Assembly: GCF_014212125.1 (NCBI RefSeq)
Contig: NZ_JACJVP010000046.1
Span: 1 to 64,000, forward strand
Direction: 5' to 3'
Source of the DNA: Cohnella nanjingensis
GTDB taxonomy: Bacteria > Bacillota > Bacilli > Paenibacillales > Paenibacillaceae
Length of the DNA stretch: 64,000 nucleotides
The translations under genes were made by a program, and so were the position numbers. This document shows positions 16,352 through 25,430 of this stretch, one piece after another. Numbering within the stretch: position 1 is the stretch's first letter; each line of letters opens with the position of its first letter. The notes under the pieces are model-generated. The model saw nothing but the letters and a program-made list of their open reading frames with translations, ran no database searches and was not told the origin of the DNA.

Positions 16352-17644
16352 CTAGTTGGCGATTCGCACTTCGCCGGTCGCCAGGCGCACCGCCCATACG
16401 GGCTGCAGCTTCAGGCGGTCCTCCGAGAGCACGGGCCGGTAGGCCGGATAGATCGCCTCTACCGTCGTGCCGCCCGCCGCCTGCCGGATCATGGAGAGCA
16501 GCGCGTCGCCCGCGGCCAGCCGCTGGTCCTGCTGGCTCTCCGGCTTGCTCTCGAGCACGAGCAGCGACCGCTCGTAGGACGAGACGAAGCCTTGCTGGAT
16601 CGTGAGCTGCATGTCGCCGAAGCGGAAGCCTTTATCGGACACGATCGGGAAGCCGTTGTAGTACTGCTGGAACCGGATCGCGTTGTCGCGATCGGCGCCG
16701 CTGCCCGTCTCCGCCGCGCGCACCAACCGGAACGAGCCGTTCCAGCCGCCGTGCTGATTGACGAACTGGACCGCCGCCGCGATATTCTCGCTCAGATCGT
16801 CGCGCCCTTCGGTCGGGGCGACCGGATCCTTGTAGGACATCCAGCTGCCCGCTTCCTCGATCTTCAGGCCGCGCTTGCTGTCCATGTAGATCTGGGTGCC
16901 GTCCTTGCTGTCCTGGATCATCCGGGTCGCGTTCGGGTTGGAGAACAGATTGCGCTGCATCTGATCCGGCGTATACTTGGTGAACAGTACGTCGAGCCGG
17001 GTCACCGGCAGCGACTGCTCCGGGATATAGACGCCGTTCGCCCAGTAGCGGTACGGCTTCCAGTATTGGCCGAAGCCGACGCTCTGCTGGACGTCCTGCA
17101 CCGTCAGATCGGCCCGGGACGACTCGTAGACGTTGCGTCCGTCCGCGCTGAAGAAGTACGTCCGCACCTCGCCGCTGTCCGGCCGCGCGAAGATCCAGAT
17201 CCGGTCGATCGAGTCGCCCGAGAACAGGAAGTCCGTATCGATCTTGTACACCCGTTTCAGCAGATCGAACGGGATCTCCCGGCCGAAGCGCACTTCGATG
17301 CCGGCCTCGTCCTTGCGCACCTGCTCCCAGTTCACCTGGTCCGCCGGCACGCGCTGGAAGCTCTTGAATTCGCGGCTGACCAGCTTGTCGAGCACCATAT
17401 GGAAGAACGTGTCGTTCGGGTAGAAGACGGTATGCTTGTCTTGTCCCATATGCAGGACGAGTTCTTCCGGGAACAGGAGCTTCTCTACCTTCTCCTCCGG
17501 GCCGAGCGGCTCGGTCTTGACGTAGTCCTGGTCCGTCTTCACCTTCGCGTCCATGCTGGGCATGCTGTACGCGAGGAAATAGCTCTGTACGAGACTAAGC
17601 GCGACGAGCAGCACCAGCAGCAGCGACTTGCCCCGCTCGATCAT
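16352..17644 (-). CDS. walH: WalH (YycH), regulator of WalK
   Basis: A 430-residue protein with a single N-terminal membrane helix (residues 6-26, MIERGKSLLLVLLVALSL) and a large extracellular part with the YycH fold. Partner of WalI in controlling WalK activity, and hence wall hydrolase expression. The start codon overlaps the walK stop as ATGA, which indicates translational coupling. Confidence 0.94.
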   Translation of the reverse strand: MIERGKSLLLVLLVALSLVQSYFLAYSMPSMDAKVKTDQDYVKTEPLGPEEKVEKLLFPEELVLHMGQDKHTVFYPNDTFFHMVLDKLVSREFKSFQRVPADQVNWEQVRKDEAGIEVRFGREIPFDLLKRVYKIDTDFLFSGDSIDRIWIFARPDSGEVRTYFFSADGRNVYESSRADLTVQDVQQSVGFGQYWKPYRYWANGVYIPEQSLPVTRLDVLFTKYTPDQMQRNLFSNPNATRMIQDSKDGTQIYMDSKRGLKIEEAGSWMSYKDPVAPTEGRDDLSENIAAAVQFVNQHGGWNGSFRLVRAAETGSGADRDNAIRFQQYYNGFPIVSDKGFRFGDMQLTIQQGFVSSYERSLLVLESKPESQQDQRLAAGDALLSMIRQAAGGTTVEAIYPAYRPVLSEDRLKLQPVWAVRLATGEVRIAN

Positions 17645-19470
17645 GGCTGCTCACCCCCTTCGCGAACCGTCGGCAGGTGGACGGTGACCGTCGTGCCGAC
17701 GCCGGGTTCGGACTCGAGCAGGATCGTCCCGCCGTGCGCCCGAACGATTTCCCGGGCAATCGATAGACCGAGTCCGGTGCCGCCCATATTGCGCGAGCGC
17801 GCCTTGTCGACCCGGTAGAACCGGTCGAAGATATGGGCGAGATCCTTCTTCGGGATGCCGATGCCCGTGTCCCTGACGGCCAGCGACAGCTGCCCGTCTT
17901 CGCCGGTCCCGGCCGTCAGATAGATCGAGCCGCCGTCCAGCGTATACTTGATGGCGTTCGAGACGACGTTGTCCAGCACCTGGTCGATGCCGTCCCGGTC
18001 CACCCACACTTGGCTGATGCCCTCCTCTACGTCGACCTTCGCCGTGATCGCCTTCTGGCGCAGCTGTAGGGAGAAGCGGTCGACCACGTCCTCCATCATC
18101 TCCTCGACGTCCGTCATCTGACGGCGCAGCTGCGCCTGGCGGGAGTCGAAGCGCGACAGATGGAGCAGATCGTTCACGAGGCGGATCATCCGCTCCGTCT
18201 CGCTCCGGATGACGCCGACGAACCGTTCGGCGAGCGGCGGCTCCTCGAGCGCGCCGTCGTCCAGCGCCTCCGTGTAGCTCTTGATCGTCGTCAGCGGTGT
18301 GCGCAGCTCGTGCGAGACGTTCGCGACGAATTCGCGACGCGAGCTCTCGAGCTTCTCCGCCTCCGTCACGTCGTGGAGCACGGCGATCGCGCCGACGACG
18401 CCCTTGTCCCGGCGGCGGATCGGCGTCAGCGCGACGCGGAACACGAGCTCTTCCTCGTCGTCCGAGATCTCCGGCTGGATGAGGAAGGTCGATTCCTTGC
18501 CCTCCAGCGTCGAGGAGATGGAGGCTTTGTCGATATGGAGACACTCGGAGACCGTCAGGCCCTCGATCTGCTCCCGGCCGAGCATCGCGCGCGCCCGCCG
18601 GTTGGCGACGATGACCCGGCCGATCTCGTCCGTCGCGAGGACGCCGTCGTTCATGTTGGAGAGGATGGACGACAGCTTCTCGTTCTCCTCCTCGTTGATC
18701 GAGAGCGCCTCGCTCAGCCGGTCGGTCATGTCGTTGAACGCCGAGCTCAGCTGTCCGATCTCGTCGTTGCCGAGCACCGGCACCCGCTGGTCGAAGCGCC
18801 CGTCCGCCACGGCGGTCACCTGCAGCGTCAGCGCTTTGATCGGGCTCGTGATCGTGCCGGAGAGCAGGATGCCGAGCACCGCGGTCAGGCCGAGGGCGAT
18901 CAGCATCCCCGAGACGAATATCCGATTCACCCGCTCCACCGTCTGATACAGCTCGGTCATCGACGCGGCGACGTACACCGCGCCTACGACCTTCTCGCCG
19001 TTCATGATCGGCTTGGCGATGACCTTCTTCCGGACGTTGCCTTCGTCGATGATCTCTTCCGCGTTGTCGCTCACGCCCTGCAGCGCGCGGCTGACGAGCA
19101 GCGACGTATTCTTCCGCCCGACGTACGATTGCTGCGACTCCGAAGTCGACAGCACCCGCCCGGTCGCGTCGAGCACCTGCGCATCCGTCCCGCTGTTGCT
19201 GAACATGTTGCTGACCAGCTGCTTCAGCGACGCGTTCATGTCCTCCGTCCGGTTATCCGCGCCGTCCTGCCTGCCGAAGTCGGACGTGCCGAGCAAGCCG
19301 GAGAGCAGCTGCGCTTGGCCGTTGACGCTGACCGTGAACGAGTCGATCAGCGACTTTTTCATCGTGCTGATAAAATAAACCCCGATCAGCTGGACAGCGA
19401 TCAGGATGAGCAGCAGCACCATGACGATAAGCTTGGCTTGGATCGTGCGGAACGGACGGAACAGCTTCAT
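17641..19470 (-). CDS. walK: Essential sensor histidine kinase WalK (YycG)
   Basis: Membrane kinase that monitors wall metabolism and phosphorylates WalR. It has 609 residues: TM1 about 12-34, extracellular sensory domain to about 183, TM2 about 185-206, HAMP, cytoplasmic PAS from about 262, HisKA with phospho-acceptor His387 in FVANVSHELRTPLTT, and an ATPase domain with NAIKYT (N box), DTGIGIP (G1) and GLGLSIA (G2). The start ATG overlaps the walR stop (ATGA), so the two are coupled. The reading frame is open upstream, but this ATG gives the canonical MKLFRPFRTIQ start. Confidence 0.98.
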   Translation of the reverse strand: MKLFRPFRTIQAKLIVMVLLLILIAVQLIGVYFISTMKKSLIDSFTVSVNGQAQLLSGLLGTSDFGRQDGADNRTEDMNASLKQLVSNMFSNSGTDAQVLDATGRVLSTSESQQSYVGRKNTSLLVSRALQGVSDNAEEIIDEGNVRKKVIAKPIMNGEKVVGAVYVAASMTELYQTVERVNRIFVSGMLIALGLTAVLGILLSGTITSPIKALTLQVTAVADGRFDQRVPVLGNDEIGQLSSAFNDMTDRLSEALSINEEENEKLSSILSNMNDGVLATDEIGRVIVANRRARAMLGREQIEGLTVSECLHIDKASISSTLEGKESTFLIQPEISDDEEELVFRVALTPIRRRDKGVVGAIAVLHDVTEAEKLESSRREFVANVSHELRTPLTTIKSYTEALDDGALEEPPLAERFVGVIRSETERMIRLVNDLLHLSRFDSRQAQLRRQMTDVEEMMEDVVDRFSLQLRQKAITAKVDVEEGISQVWVDRDGIDQVLDNVVSNAIKYTLDGGSIYLTAGTGEDGQLSLAVRDTGIGIPKKDLAHIFDRFYRVDKARSRNMGGTGLGLSIAREIVRAHGGTILLESEPGVGTTVTVHLPTVREGGEQP

Positions 19471-20213
19471 CCCCCGTACCCGCCAGACATCTTCGGATTG
19501 CGCATCAGATAGCCGAGGCCGCGCCGGGTCATGATGATCTCCGGCTTGCTCGGGTCGTCCTCGAGCTTCTCCCGCAGGCGCCGGATGGTCACGTCGACCG
19601 TCCGGACGTCGCCGAAGTACTCGAAGCCCCACACCGCCTGCAGCAGATGCTCGCGCGTCATCACCTTGCCGCTATTGCGCGCGAGGTAGTGGACGAGCTC
19701 GAACTCGCGATGCGTCAGGTCGAGCGGCTGCCCGTTCTTGTACACGACGTACATGTCCGTGTCGATGAACAGGTTGAACAGCTTGAGGCCCTGGCGCTCC
19801 GCGTCGCCGCCGGCCGCATCCTCTTCGGCGCGGGACGGCGCGTCCAGCTTGCGCTGGCGGCGCAGGTGCGCCTTCACGCGCGCGAGCAGCTCGCGGGTGC
19901 CGAACGGCTTGGTCACGTAGTCGTCGGCGCCGAGCTCGAGACCGAGCACCTTGTCGAGCTCGGTATCCTTCGCCGTCAGCATGATGATCGGCGTGGAGAG
20001 CCGGCTGCGCACCTCGCGGCAGACGTCCATGCCGTCCTTGATGGGCAGCATGAGGTCGAGCAGGATCAGGTCCGGATCGAGCTCGAACGCGAGGCGCACG
20101 GCCTCCTCGCCGTCGAACGCGCAGACGACCTCGTAGCCTTCTTTCTCCAGGTTGAACTTCAATATATCCGCGATGGGCCGCTCGTCGTCGACCACCAGAA
20201 TCTTGCCGGGCAT
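19467..20213 (-). CDS. walR: Essential response regulator WalR (YycF)
   Basis: OmpR-family transcription factor, 248 residues. The receiver domain has Asp9-Asp10, phospho-acceptor Asp53 (LILLDLMLP), Thr of MLTAKD and Lys of YVTKPF. A linker is followed by a winged-helix domain ending with RTVDVTIRRLREKLEDDP and the GLGYLM wing. It controls autolysins and wall synthesis genes. The start at ATG 20213 follows GAGAGGGAGG. It heads the walR-walK-walH-walI-walJ operon. A long 5' leader with a direct repeat and a 12-bp hairpin separates it from the proposed promoter at 20552. Confidence 0.98.
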   Translation of the reverse strand: MPGKILVVDDERPIADILKFNLEKEGYEVVCAFDGEEAVRLAFELDPDLILLDLMLPIKDGMDVCREVRSRLSTPIIMLTAKDTELDKVLGLELGADDYVTKPFGTRELLARVKAHLRRQRKLDAPSRAEEDAAGGDAERQGLKLFNLFIDTDMYVVYKNGQPLDLTHREFELVHYLARNSGKVMTREHLLQAVWGFEYFGDVRTVDVTIRRLREKLEDDPSKPEIIMTRRGLGYLMRNPKMSGGYGG

Positions 20214-20255
20214 GCGTTCTGGCCTCCCTCTCTTGAGAAGCTGATCTATTGGGAA

Positions 20256-20377
20256 AATGATCGCTGCGGCATCCTCGGGATCTCTCTCCGGCCGCTGTTC
20301 TCGGACTTTAACTGCTTTGCAATGATCGCTGCGGCATCCGCAGGATCTCTCTCTCCGGCCGCGGTTTTCAGCTTTTT
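20256..20377. repeat. 65-bp direct repeat in the walR leader
   Basis: AATGATCGCTGCGGCATCC... occurs at about 20256 and again at about 20321, each copy continuing through a GGATCTCTCTC/CCGGCCGC stretch with a few differences. Together with the hairpin and promoter listed next it fills the 430-bp gap 20214-20644. Confidence 0.85.
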
Positions 20378-20410
20378 GCCCGAATGACGGGTATAAGGGG
20401 GCAAAAAGCT
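20370..20410 (-). promoter_or_regulatory. Long hairpin in the walR 5' leader
   Basis: Perfect 12-bp inverted repeat AGCTTTTTGCCC / GGGCAAAAAGCT around a 17-nt loop. No U-run follows on either strand, so it is not a simple terminator. It lies between the proposed walR promoter and the walR start. Confidence 0.6.
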
Positions 20411-20551
20411 TCAAAAGGCGGACGTTTCACTCCTCCGAGAGAGATTCCCGCTCCTGCCTTCGCTTCATTTTTCGATTCCTTCGCCAACCTTCTTCCCGAT
20501 CCTCTGCATTCGGCTTCCGAAGGTCATCAGGACAAATCCGTTCTTTTTTAC

Positions 20552-20580
20552 ATTTTAACATAACAAGCACATCAGCCCAA
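20552..20580 (-). promoter_or_regulatory. Possible promoter of the wal operon
   Basis: Minus strand TTGGGC, 17-nt spacer, TAAAAT. The -35 is weak. It lies directly downstream of the terminator of the M23 gene and gives a leader of about 330 nt. Confidence 0.4.
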
Positions 20581-20585
20581 CATGA

Positions 20586-20618
20586 AACGCCTTCCGACAG
20601 GGTGTGTCAGAAGGCGTT
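20586..20618 (-). terminator. Probable terminator of the M23 peptidase gene
   Basis: ACGCCTTCTGACA / TGTCGGAAGGCGT hairpin (one mismatch) 27 nt after the stop, with a short TTTCATGTT tail on the minus strand. Confidence 0.65.
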
Positions 20619-20644
20619 CGGGCGGGTAAAGATTGGAAAAGGGT

Positions 20645-22186
20645 CTATAAATAGCTGGTCGGGTTCTTCAGCTTGCCGTTCAGATACACTTCGAAGTGAA
20701 GATGCGTGCCGAAGGAGTGGCCCGTATTGCCCATGATGCCGATGACGTCGCCCTTCTGCACGACCTGGCCCTTCTTGACCAGCAGCTTGCTCATGTGGCC
20801 GTACACCGTCTTGAAGCCGTTCTGGTGATCGATCGTGACGGAGTTGCCGAGCCCGCTGATCCCGGTGCCCGACGTCGTGACGACGCCGTTGTCGGCGGCG
20901 AGGATATTCTTGTTGCCGACGATGTCGATGCCCTTGTGCGTCCGGCCCCAGCGCGAACCCTGGTAGCTGGTGATGCGGTGACCCTTGACCGGCCAGGACA
21001 GCGTGCCCGTGCCTTCGCTAGGGGTGACCTTCGTTCCCTTCAAGATCACGGTGGAGATCGCCGGCGTCAGCACGACGGAGGAGATCTGCTCCTCTTCGAG
21101 GACGGCGCCGTTGGTCTTGATCAGATGATACGTCACGAGCCGCTTGCCGTTCGTGCCCTGACGGACGACCTTGGACTTGCCGGCCTTCAGCTCGTCCGAC
21201 TTGCGAATCTCGATCGGCGGGTCGATGACTTCGACTTCGGTCACCTGCTCGTCCGAGTTGACGGTCAGGAGCGGCTGCTGCTTGGTCAAGTCGAGCACGT
21301 CGCCGATCTTGATCTCGTCATCGTCGATCCAAGGATTATTCTTGTAGATGATATCGGCGGAGACGTTCTGCGCGTGCGCGATGCAGCCGATGCAGTCGCC
21401 TTTCTTCACCGTATAGAGGCGCTTGGTCGTATCGCCGTTCACGATGCTCTTGTAGAGGGTCTCCGGATCTTTGATCTGCTCCGGGTTCACCGTGACCTCT
21501 TCGGTCTTCACTTCCTCGGCGAACGAGACGCTGTGCACCGTGCGCTGCGACGTGCCGACCGCCGCCGTCTTCGTGAGGGACAAGGCCTTGACGGACGCTT
21601 CGCCCTTCTTCGGCGTGTACGGCATGGGCGCGAACTTGTTCTTGACCCGACGCAGCAGCGTCTCCGCCGTCTCCTGGTCCTTCACGACGGCGATCGCCTT
21701 GCCGTCGACGATCAGCTTCACGCCGACCGCATGGGTCTTCAGCTGGGCGGACAGCTTGGACAGCGTAGCCGCATCGTCCGGCTTTCTGTTGTAAGCCTTT
21801 TCAACCTGGTACGTTACCTGGTCGTCGTCGAGCTTGTACCGGACGCTCGTCTCGGCTTGCGCGAGTTCGGCGGCTTTGCCGGCGATCAGTTCGTCCACGA
21901 GCTCCTGCTTGCTAATCTCGCCTACAGGTTCTCCCTGAACGAGCACTTGATAGAAGGTATTCGTACGGGCTTGCACATATTGAGAGGCGCCGACGTAGAT
22001 ACCCGCGACCGCGACGACTGCCGCGCAGGTGATGAAGATTGGCGTCCTATATCGGCGTATAAATGATGGCGTACTCGGTAGGGCATGTGGTTCGACGTTC
22101 AAGGGGGTGGTCCGAGTTTGTCGGAATTTGTCCCGCAGCGCGGTCATGGCGTTCCGAATTCGGCCCGATTTCTTGAAATCGGTCAT
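20645..22186 (-). CDS. M23 metallopeptidase with LysM-like and G5 domains
   Basis: Probable cell-wall endopeptidase of 513 residues. Order: cytoplasmic N-terminus, one membrane helix (about 48-66), a coiled/repeat region, a LysM-like motif (LYTVKKGDCIGCIAHAQN, with an odd CIGC pair), a G5 domain (IEIRKSDELKAGKSKVVRQG), and a C-terminal M23 domain with zinc ligands HKGID and HLHFEV and the GHMS motif. Type-II membrane topology puts the enzyme outside, facing peptidoglycan. Position directly upstream of walR fits Paenibacillaceae, and wall hydrolases are WalR targets, but no WalR box was identified. It has its own promoter at 22239 and terminator. Confidence 0.93.
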   Translation of the reverse strand: MTDFKKSGRIRNAMTALRDKFRQTRTTPLNVEPHALPSTPSFIRRYRTPIFITCAAVVAVAGIYVGASQYVQARTNTFYQVLVQGEPVGEISKQELVDELIAGKAAELAQAETSVRYKLDDDQVTYQVEKAYNRKPDDAATLSKLSAQLKTHAVGVKLIVDGKAIAVVKDQETAETLLRRVKNKFAPMPYTPKKGEASVKALSLTKTAAVGTSQRTVHSVSFAEEVKTEEVTVNPEQIKDPETLYKSIVNGDTTKRLYTVKKGDCIGCIAHAQNVSADIIYKNNPWIDDDEIKIGDVLDLTKQQPLLTVNSDEQVTEVEVIDPPIEIRKSDELKAGKSKVVRQGTNGKRLVTYHLIKTNGAVLEEEQISSVVLTPAISTVILKGTKVTPSEGTGTLSWPVKGHRITSYQGSRWGRTHKGIDIVGNKNILAADNGVVTTSGTGISGLGNSVTIDHQNGFKTVYGHMSKLLVKKGQVVQKGDVIGIMGNTGHSFGTHLHFEVYLNGKLKNPTSYL

Positions 22187-22238
22187 GTTCTTCTCCTTTT
22201 CGCTATACTTTTACCGTTTTTGGCATAGCACGCCTCTA

Positions 22239-22268
22239 ACTTTAGCATAACGTCAAAGAGCCTATCAA
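22239..22268 (-). promoter_or_regulatory. SigA promoter of the M23 peptidase gene
   Basis: Minus strand TTGATA, 18-nt spacer, TAAAGT; about 50 nt upstream of the start codon. Confidence 0.65.
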
Positions 22269-22301
22269 TTCTTGCTCGCTTAGAATTCTCTCATAATTAG
22301 G

Positions 22302-22325
22302 AAAAACCGCCGGTTCGCGGCGGTT
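22302..22325 (-). terminator. Terminator of the 22364-23038 gene
   Basis: ACCGCCG - CGAAC - CGGCGGT followed by TTTTCC on the minus strand, about 40 nt past the stop. Confidence 0.8.
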
Positions 22326-22363
22326 GATCGGGCGATGGAAAACGCCGCCGCAAGCAGCCGCCG

Positions 22364-23038
22364 TTACTGGGCGGCCGCGTCGGACGGCGGATTCAGCATG
22401 TCCATCATCTGCTTGTACTCTTGTTCGGTCAACGCGCCCTTGAGCAGCGCCTGCACCTTCGGCAGCTCCTCCGCGGTGAGGCCGTCGTTCAAATAGCCGG
22501 TCAACTCCTGCAGTTGATCGCTGCTCAGCTTGGAGACGACGATCGAATAGAGCTTCTGCTTTTCCTCGTCCGAGATCGCGGCGCCGCCGCCGCTCTCTCC
22601 TCCGTTCCAGACCGGCACGGCCTCGTTCGGGTCCTGGGCGCCCGCTCCCGTCTCCCCTGCCGACCCTTCCGGCTGACCGGGAGGGGTCGGCCCGGGTTCG
22701 GGACTGGCGGCAGCCGGATCCGAGGTCGGCGCCGGGGTAGGCGTTGGCGCAGGCGTGCCGTCCGGCGTCGGCGTTGGCGCGGGACGGAGCGACGGCGTCG
22801 GGCTTGGCTTGAGGCCGGCTGCCGCGAGGTCCTCCGCCTTGCCCCCGCCCGAGCCCCAGAGCGTTCCCCAGATGCCGGAGAGCGCGAACGGCTTCGTCTC
22901 CAGCGGGATGTCGAATTGCTTCAGCGCCGTTTGTACATAGCTATTCACGATATAACCGGTCGTCCAGATGCATAGGAAGCTGAGCAGCAATGCTGTCGCG
23001 ACCAAGCGGGCGGCCCAGCCGATCCATTTCCACCACAT
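22364..23038 (-). CDS. Membrane protein with Pro/Thr-rich linker, unknown function
   Basis: A 224-residue protein of no recognised family. One N-terminal membrane helix (residues 8-32), a short segment (QTALKQFDIPLETKPFALSGIWGTLWG), a low-complexity linker of about 70 residues made of Pro, Thr, Ala and Gly (PTPTPDGTPAPTPTPAPT), then a helical C-terminal domain of about 70 residues (SDEEKQKLYSIVVSKLSSDQ...LTEQEYKQMMDML). The layout suggests a surface- or membrane-tethered helical domain. The start has AGGAGGGC about 9 nt upstream. It is isolated between two terminators, so it is monocistronic. Confidence 0.8.
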   Translation of the reverse strand: MWWKWIGWAARLVATALLLSFLCIWTTGYIVNSYVQTALKQFDIPLETKPFALSGIWGTLWGSGGGKAEDLAAAGLKPSPTPSLRPAPTPTPDGTPAPTPTPAPTSDPAAASPEPGPTPPGQPEGSAGETGAGAQDPNEAVPVWNGGESGGGAAISDEEKQKLYSIVVSKLSSDQLQELTGYLNDGLTAEELPKVQALLKGALTEQEYKQMMDMLNPPSDAAAQ

Positions 23039-23114
23039 GATGATTGCCCTCCTGCACTACTGATTTCATAGTTTTAGTATGGGCAAACCTCATCTCTCGC
23101 ATTCTTTCTCCGCG

Positions 23115-23143
23115 CAAAAAAAGACTTCCGACCGTATCGGAAG
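23115..23143 (-). terminator. Terminator of the GntR-ABC operon
   Basis: CTTCCGA - TACGG - TCGGAAG then TCTTTTTTT on the minus strand, 18 nt after the permease stop. Confidence 0.85.
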
Positions 23144-23160
23144 CCTCATAGGGCCGTTCC

Positions 23161-24171
23161 TTAGACTTTGAACCTGAGCTTGGCGATCTTGAGCATGATG
23201 AAGGTCGTGACCACAAGTCCGGCGATAAAGCCGATGTCGTATCCCAGACGCTCGTTCGCGTTGAACAGCGAGGAGGAGAACAAGCCGATGATCATGGAGG
23301 CGCATAGGACAACCAAGATGCGGATGGCCCTCTCCCATGCCCGGAAAATCACCAGCTTGCCATTGTTCTCCGTGCGGTTCCGCGCATAGGACAGCATGCC
23401 GCAGAAGAAGGCGACGATGAGCAGATCGAACAGGCCGAGGACCTGAAGCCAGGAGAAATCGTCGTACGACAAAGTGAGATAACGGCTGATGTTCAGCGTG
23501 TTCTGCAGCTCGATGCCGATTCCGCTGGGCACCGCGATGTCGATTGCGCCATGCAAGCTGAGCGAATTCGTAATGAGGGGGCCGAGACCGATCGGCAGCA
23601 TCAGCGTCACGATGGTCAAGATGACCTGGAAAGCGACGCTGCCGGTAATGGTCCCGATGAACAGCGCTAGCGTATAGATGGCCGCCAACAGCAGCAAGGA
23701 GTAGCCTAGCTGGGTCAGATGGTAGACGATGCTGAAATACGGCGACATCGGCGAGCTGGGCACGACGACCATGTCGATGAACGTATTGATCAGGAGGGAC
23801 CCGGCCAGGAGCGCCGCGCCGAGCATCCATTTGTGCAGGAAAATGATCTTGCGAGAGTAGGGCAAGGAGAATAGCAGCTCCTGCGATCCGTTGCGCCGCT
23901 CCGTCCCGATCTGCACCAAGGCCAGGACGAATACGGCCAGCATCAGCCACAGACGTCCGACCGACTCGAAGGAGCCGAAGTCGTAGGCCGCCGGAATCGG
24001 ATCGGTCATGTTTTTGAGATTTCGAAGGTTACCGGCCACAAAGTAGGGATCGGTGAAAAACCACTTATTCATCCGTTGCAGTCCTAATGCCAGAAAGTGG
24101 ACGACCGGCACGAACAGGAGGAACAGCCTTGACTGATCGTATTCCCGTTTCCATAGCGCGCTAACCCACAT
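23161..24171 (-). CDS. ABC-2 type transporter permease
   Basis: A 336-residue membrane protein with about eight hydrophobic helices and the basic motif between helices 2 and 3 (GTERRNGSQELLFSLPYSRK) typical of ABC-2 permeases, where an ABC signal helps transporter integration. Its start overlaps the end of the ATPase gene by 11 bp, and a GntR regulator heads the operon, as in the YtrABC-type export systems of Bacillus that respond to wall antibiotics. RBS GGAGG, 8 nt from the ATG. The transported compound is unknown. Confidence 0.88.
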   Translation of the reverse strand: MWVSALWKREYDQSRLFLLFVPVVHFLALGLQRMNKWFFTDPYFVAGNLRNLKNMTDPIPAAYDFGSFESVGRLWLMLAVFVLALVQIGTERRNGSQELLFSLPYSRKIIFLHKWMLGAALLAGSLLINTFIDMVVVPSSPMSPYFSIVYHLTQLGYSLLLLAAIYTLALFIGTITGSVAFQVILTIVTLMLPIGLGPLITNSLSLHGAIDIAVPSGIGIELQNTLNISRYLTLSYDDFSWLQVLGLFDLLIVAFFCGMLSYARNRTENNGKLVIFRAWERAIRILVVLCASMIIGLFSSSLFNANERLGYDIGFIAGLVVTTFIMLKIAKLRFKV

Positions 24172-25045
24172 CCGTCTCGCCTCCCAGCTTCCATACGTAC
24201 AAGTCGTCCAGCTTCACCGGGAGCGGCTCCATGAGCAGCGGCTCCATCCCCTGCAGCTCCTCGTAGGCGGCGCTGCCCGGCTCCGTGTTCAGCAGCAGCG
24301 TGTAGACGCGCCCGATGTTCTCCAGCACGCGCACGTGCCGTCCTTCGAGCCACATCTCCGGTGCTTCGCCGGCGAACACGACCTGCAGCTTCATCACGCG
24401 TCCGCCCGCGACATCCTCCGACGTATGCGTCTCGACCGCCCCGTCCTTCATGAGCAGGATCGTATCCGTCATCCGCTCCAGCTCCTCGAGCAGATGAGAA
24501 GAGATGACGAGGGAGACGCCTTCGGCAGCGGCCTCCATGAGCAGCGACAGCACCTGCTTCTTCGCGATCGGGTCGACGCCGTTCGTAGGCTCGTCGAGGA
24601 GCACGTACCGGGCCTTCGTCGACAGCCCGAGCGCGGTGCTGAACATCATGCGCATCCCCTTGGAGAAATGCCGGATGTTCCGGTCGACCGGCAGGCCGAA
24701 CCGCCGCATCGTGTCCTTGAAGTACGCCATGTCGAAGCGCGGATAGACCTGCGCGTAGAGATCCGCGCACCCCCAAGCCGTATAGCCGAACCACCCTTCC
24801 GGGTTGTCGGGCACGAAGACGATTTCCCGCTTCAGCGACGGATGGCGGTGAACCGACTGTCCCTCGTACTCCACCGTGCCGTGATCGGGATCGATAATGC
24901 CCGCCATCGTCTTGAGCAGCGTCGTCTTCCCCGCCCCGTTGCGGCCGATCAGACCGGCGACCAGCCCCGGAGCGACGGCGAATTCGACTTGCTTCAGCAC
25001 CGGCCTGCGGTCGATCGCCTTATGTAGATTGCGGACGGTCAGCAT
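24161..25045 (-). CDS. ABC transporter ATP-binding protein (YtrB-like)
   Basis: Soluble ATPase, 294 residues, partner of the permease that follows. Walker A GRNGAGKT (about residue 34-41), Walker B YVLLDEPTNGVD, switch His in SSHLLEE. The signature is FSKGMRMM instead of LSGGQ, a variant common in GntR-linked ABC-2 systems (YtrB type). A C-terminal extension of about 80 residues follows. Of two in-frame ATGs (25051 and 25045) the second has the better 6-nt spacing from GGGAGGG. It overlaps the GntR gene by 26 bp. Confidence 0.92.
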   Translation of the reverse strand: MLTVRNLHKAIDRRPVLKQVEFAVAPGLVAGLIGRNGAGKTTLLKTMAGIIDPDHGTVEYEGQSVHRHPSLKREIVFVPDNPEGWFGYTAWGCADLYAQVYPRFDMAYFKDTMRRFGLPVDRNIRHFSKGMRMMFSTALGLSTKARYVLLDEPTNGVDPIAKKQVLSLLMEAAAEGVSLVISSHLLEELERMTDTILLMKDGAVETHTSEDVAGGRVMKLQVVFAGEAPEMWLEGRHVRVLENIGRVYTLLLNTEPGSAAYEELQGMEPLLMEPLPVKLDDLYVWKLGGETDVG

Positions 25046-25430
25046 GCTCATCCCTCCCGTAACGTTGAATCTCCTCGCCGAACCAGTCGGCCAATTGCCT
25101 GCTGCCGATCCCCAGATGGTGCGCCTCCACCGCGATGCGCCGGAGCTCCGCGCGCAGCTGCCGTACCCGCTCCCGCTCCATGCCGGGCTCTTCGGCGGGC
25201 TTGGCGACATAGGCGCCCTTGCCCCGCTGAGAGGCGACGACGCCCTGCCGTTCGAGCTCCTGGTACGCCTTGGCGACTGTGTTGTGGTTGATCAGCAGCT
25301 GGGCGGACAGCTCGCGGACGGAAGGAATCTTGTCCCCTTCCCGGAGGGCGCCCTTGGCGATCAGCTCTTTGAACGCTTGCACGATCTGTTCGTAGATCGG
25401 GACCATGCTTCTCTCATTGATCTGGATCAT
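25020..25430 (-). CDS. GntR-family repressor, YtrA subfamily
   Basis: A 136-residue DNA-binding regulator. The N-terminal winged helix matches the GntR pattern: PIYEQIVQAFKELI, KIPSVRELS, NHNTVAKAYQELERQGV. The short C-terminal helical domain is that of the YtrA subfamily, which controls adjacent ABC transporter genes. The operator AGTGTA-N13-TACACT known for YtrA has a close match at 25564-25586 in front of this gene, so self-regulation of the operon is likely. The start is taken at ATG 25430 (MIQINERSMVPIYEQ); the nearest GGGAG is 16 nt upstream, so the exact start is uncertain. Confidence 0.92.
   Translation of the reverse strand: MIQINERSMVPIYEQIVQAFKELIAKGALREGDKIPSVRELSAQLLINHNTVAKAYQELERQGVVASQRGKGAYVAKPAEEPGMERERVRQLRAELRRIAVEAHHLGIGSRQLADWFGEEIQRYGRDEHADRPQST

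Noticed and set aside
14625..16397. Single long protein spanning walJ and walI
   Set aside because: The frame stays open upstream of walJ, but its first part is Arg/Gly-rich and out of frame with walI; a good RBS and MGLRFTVLASGSTGNA start walJ at 15431.
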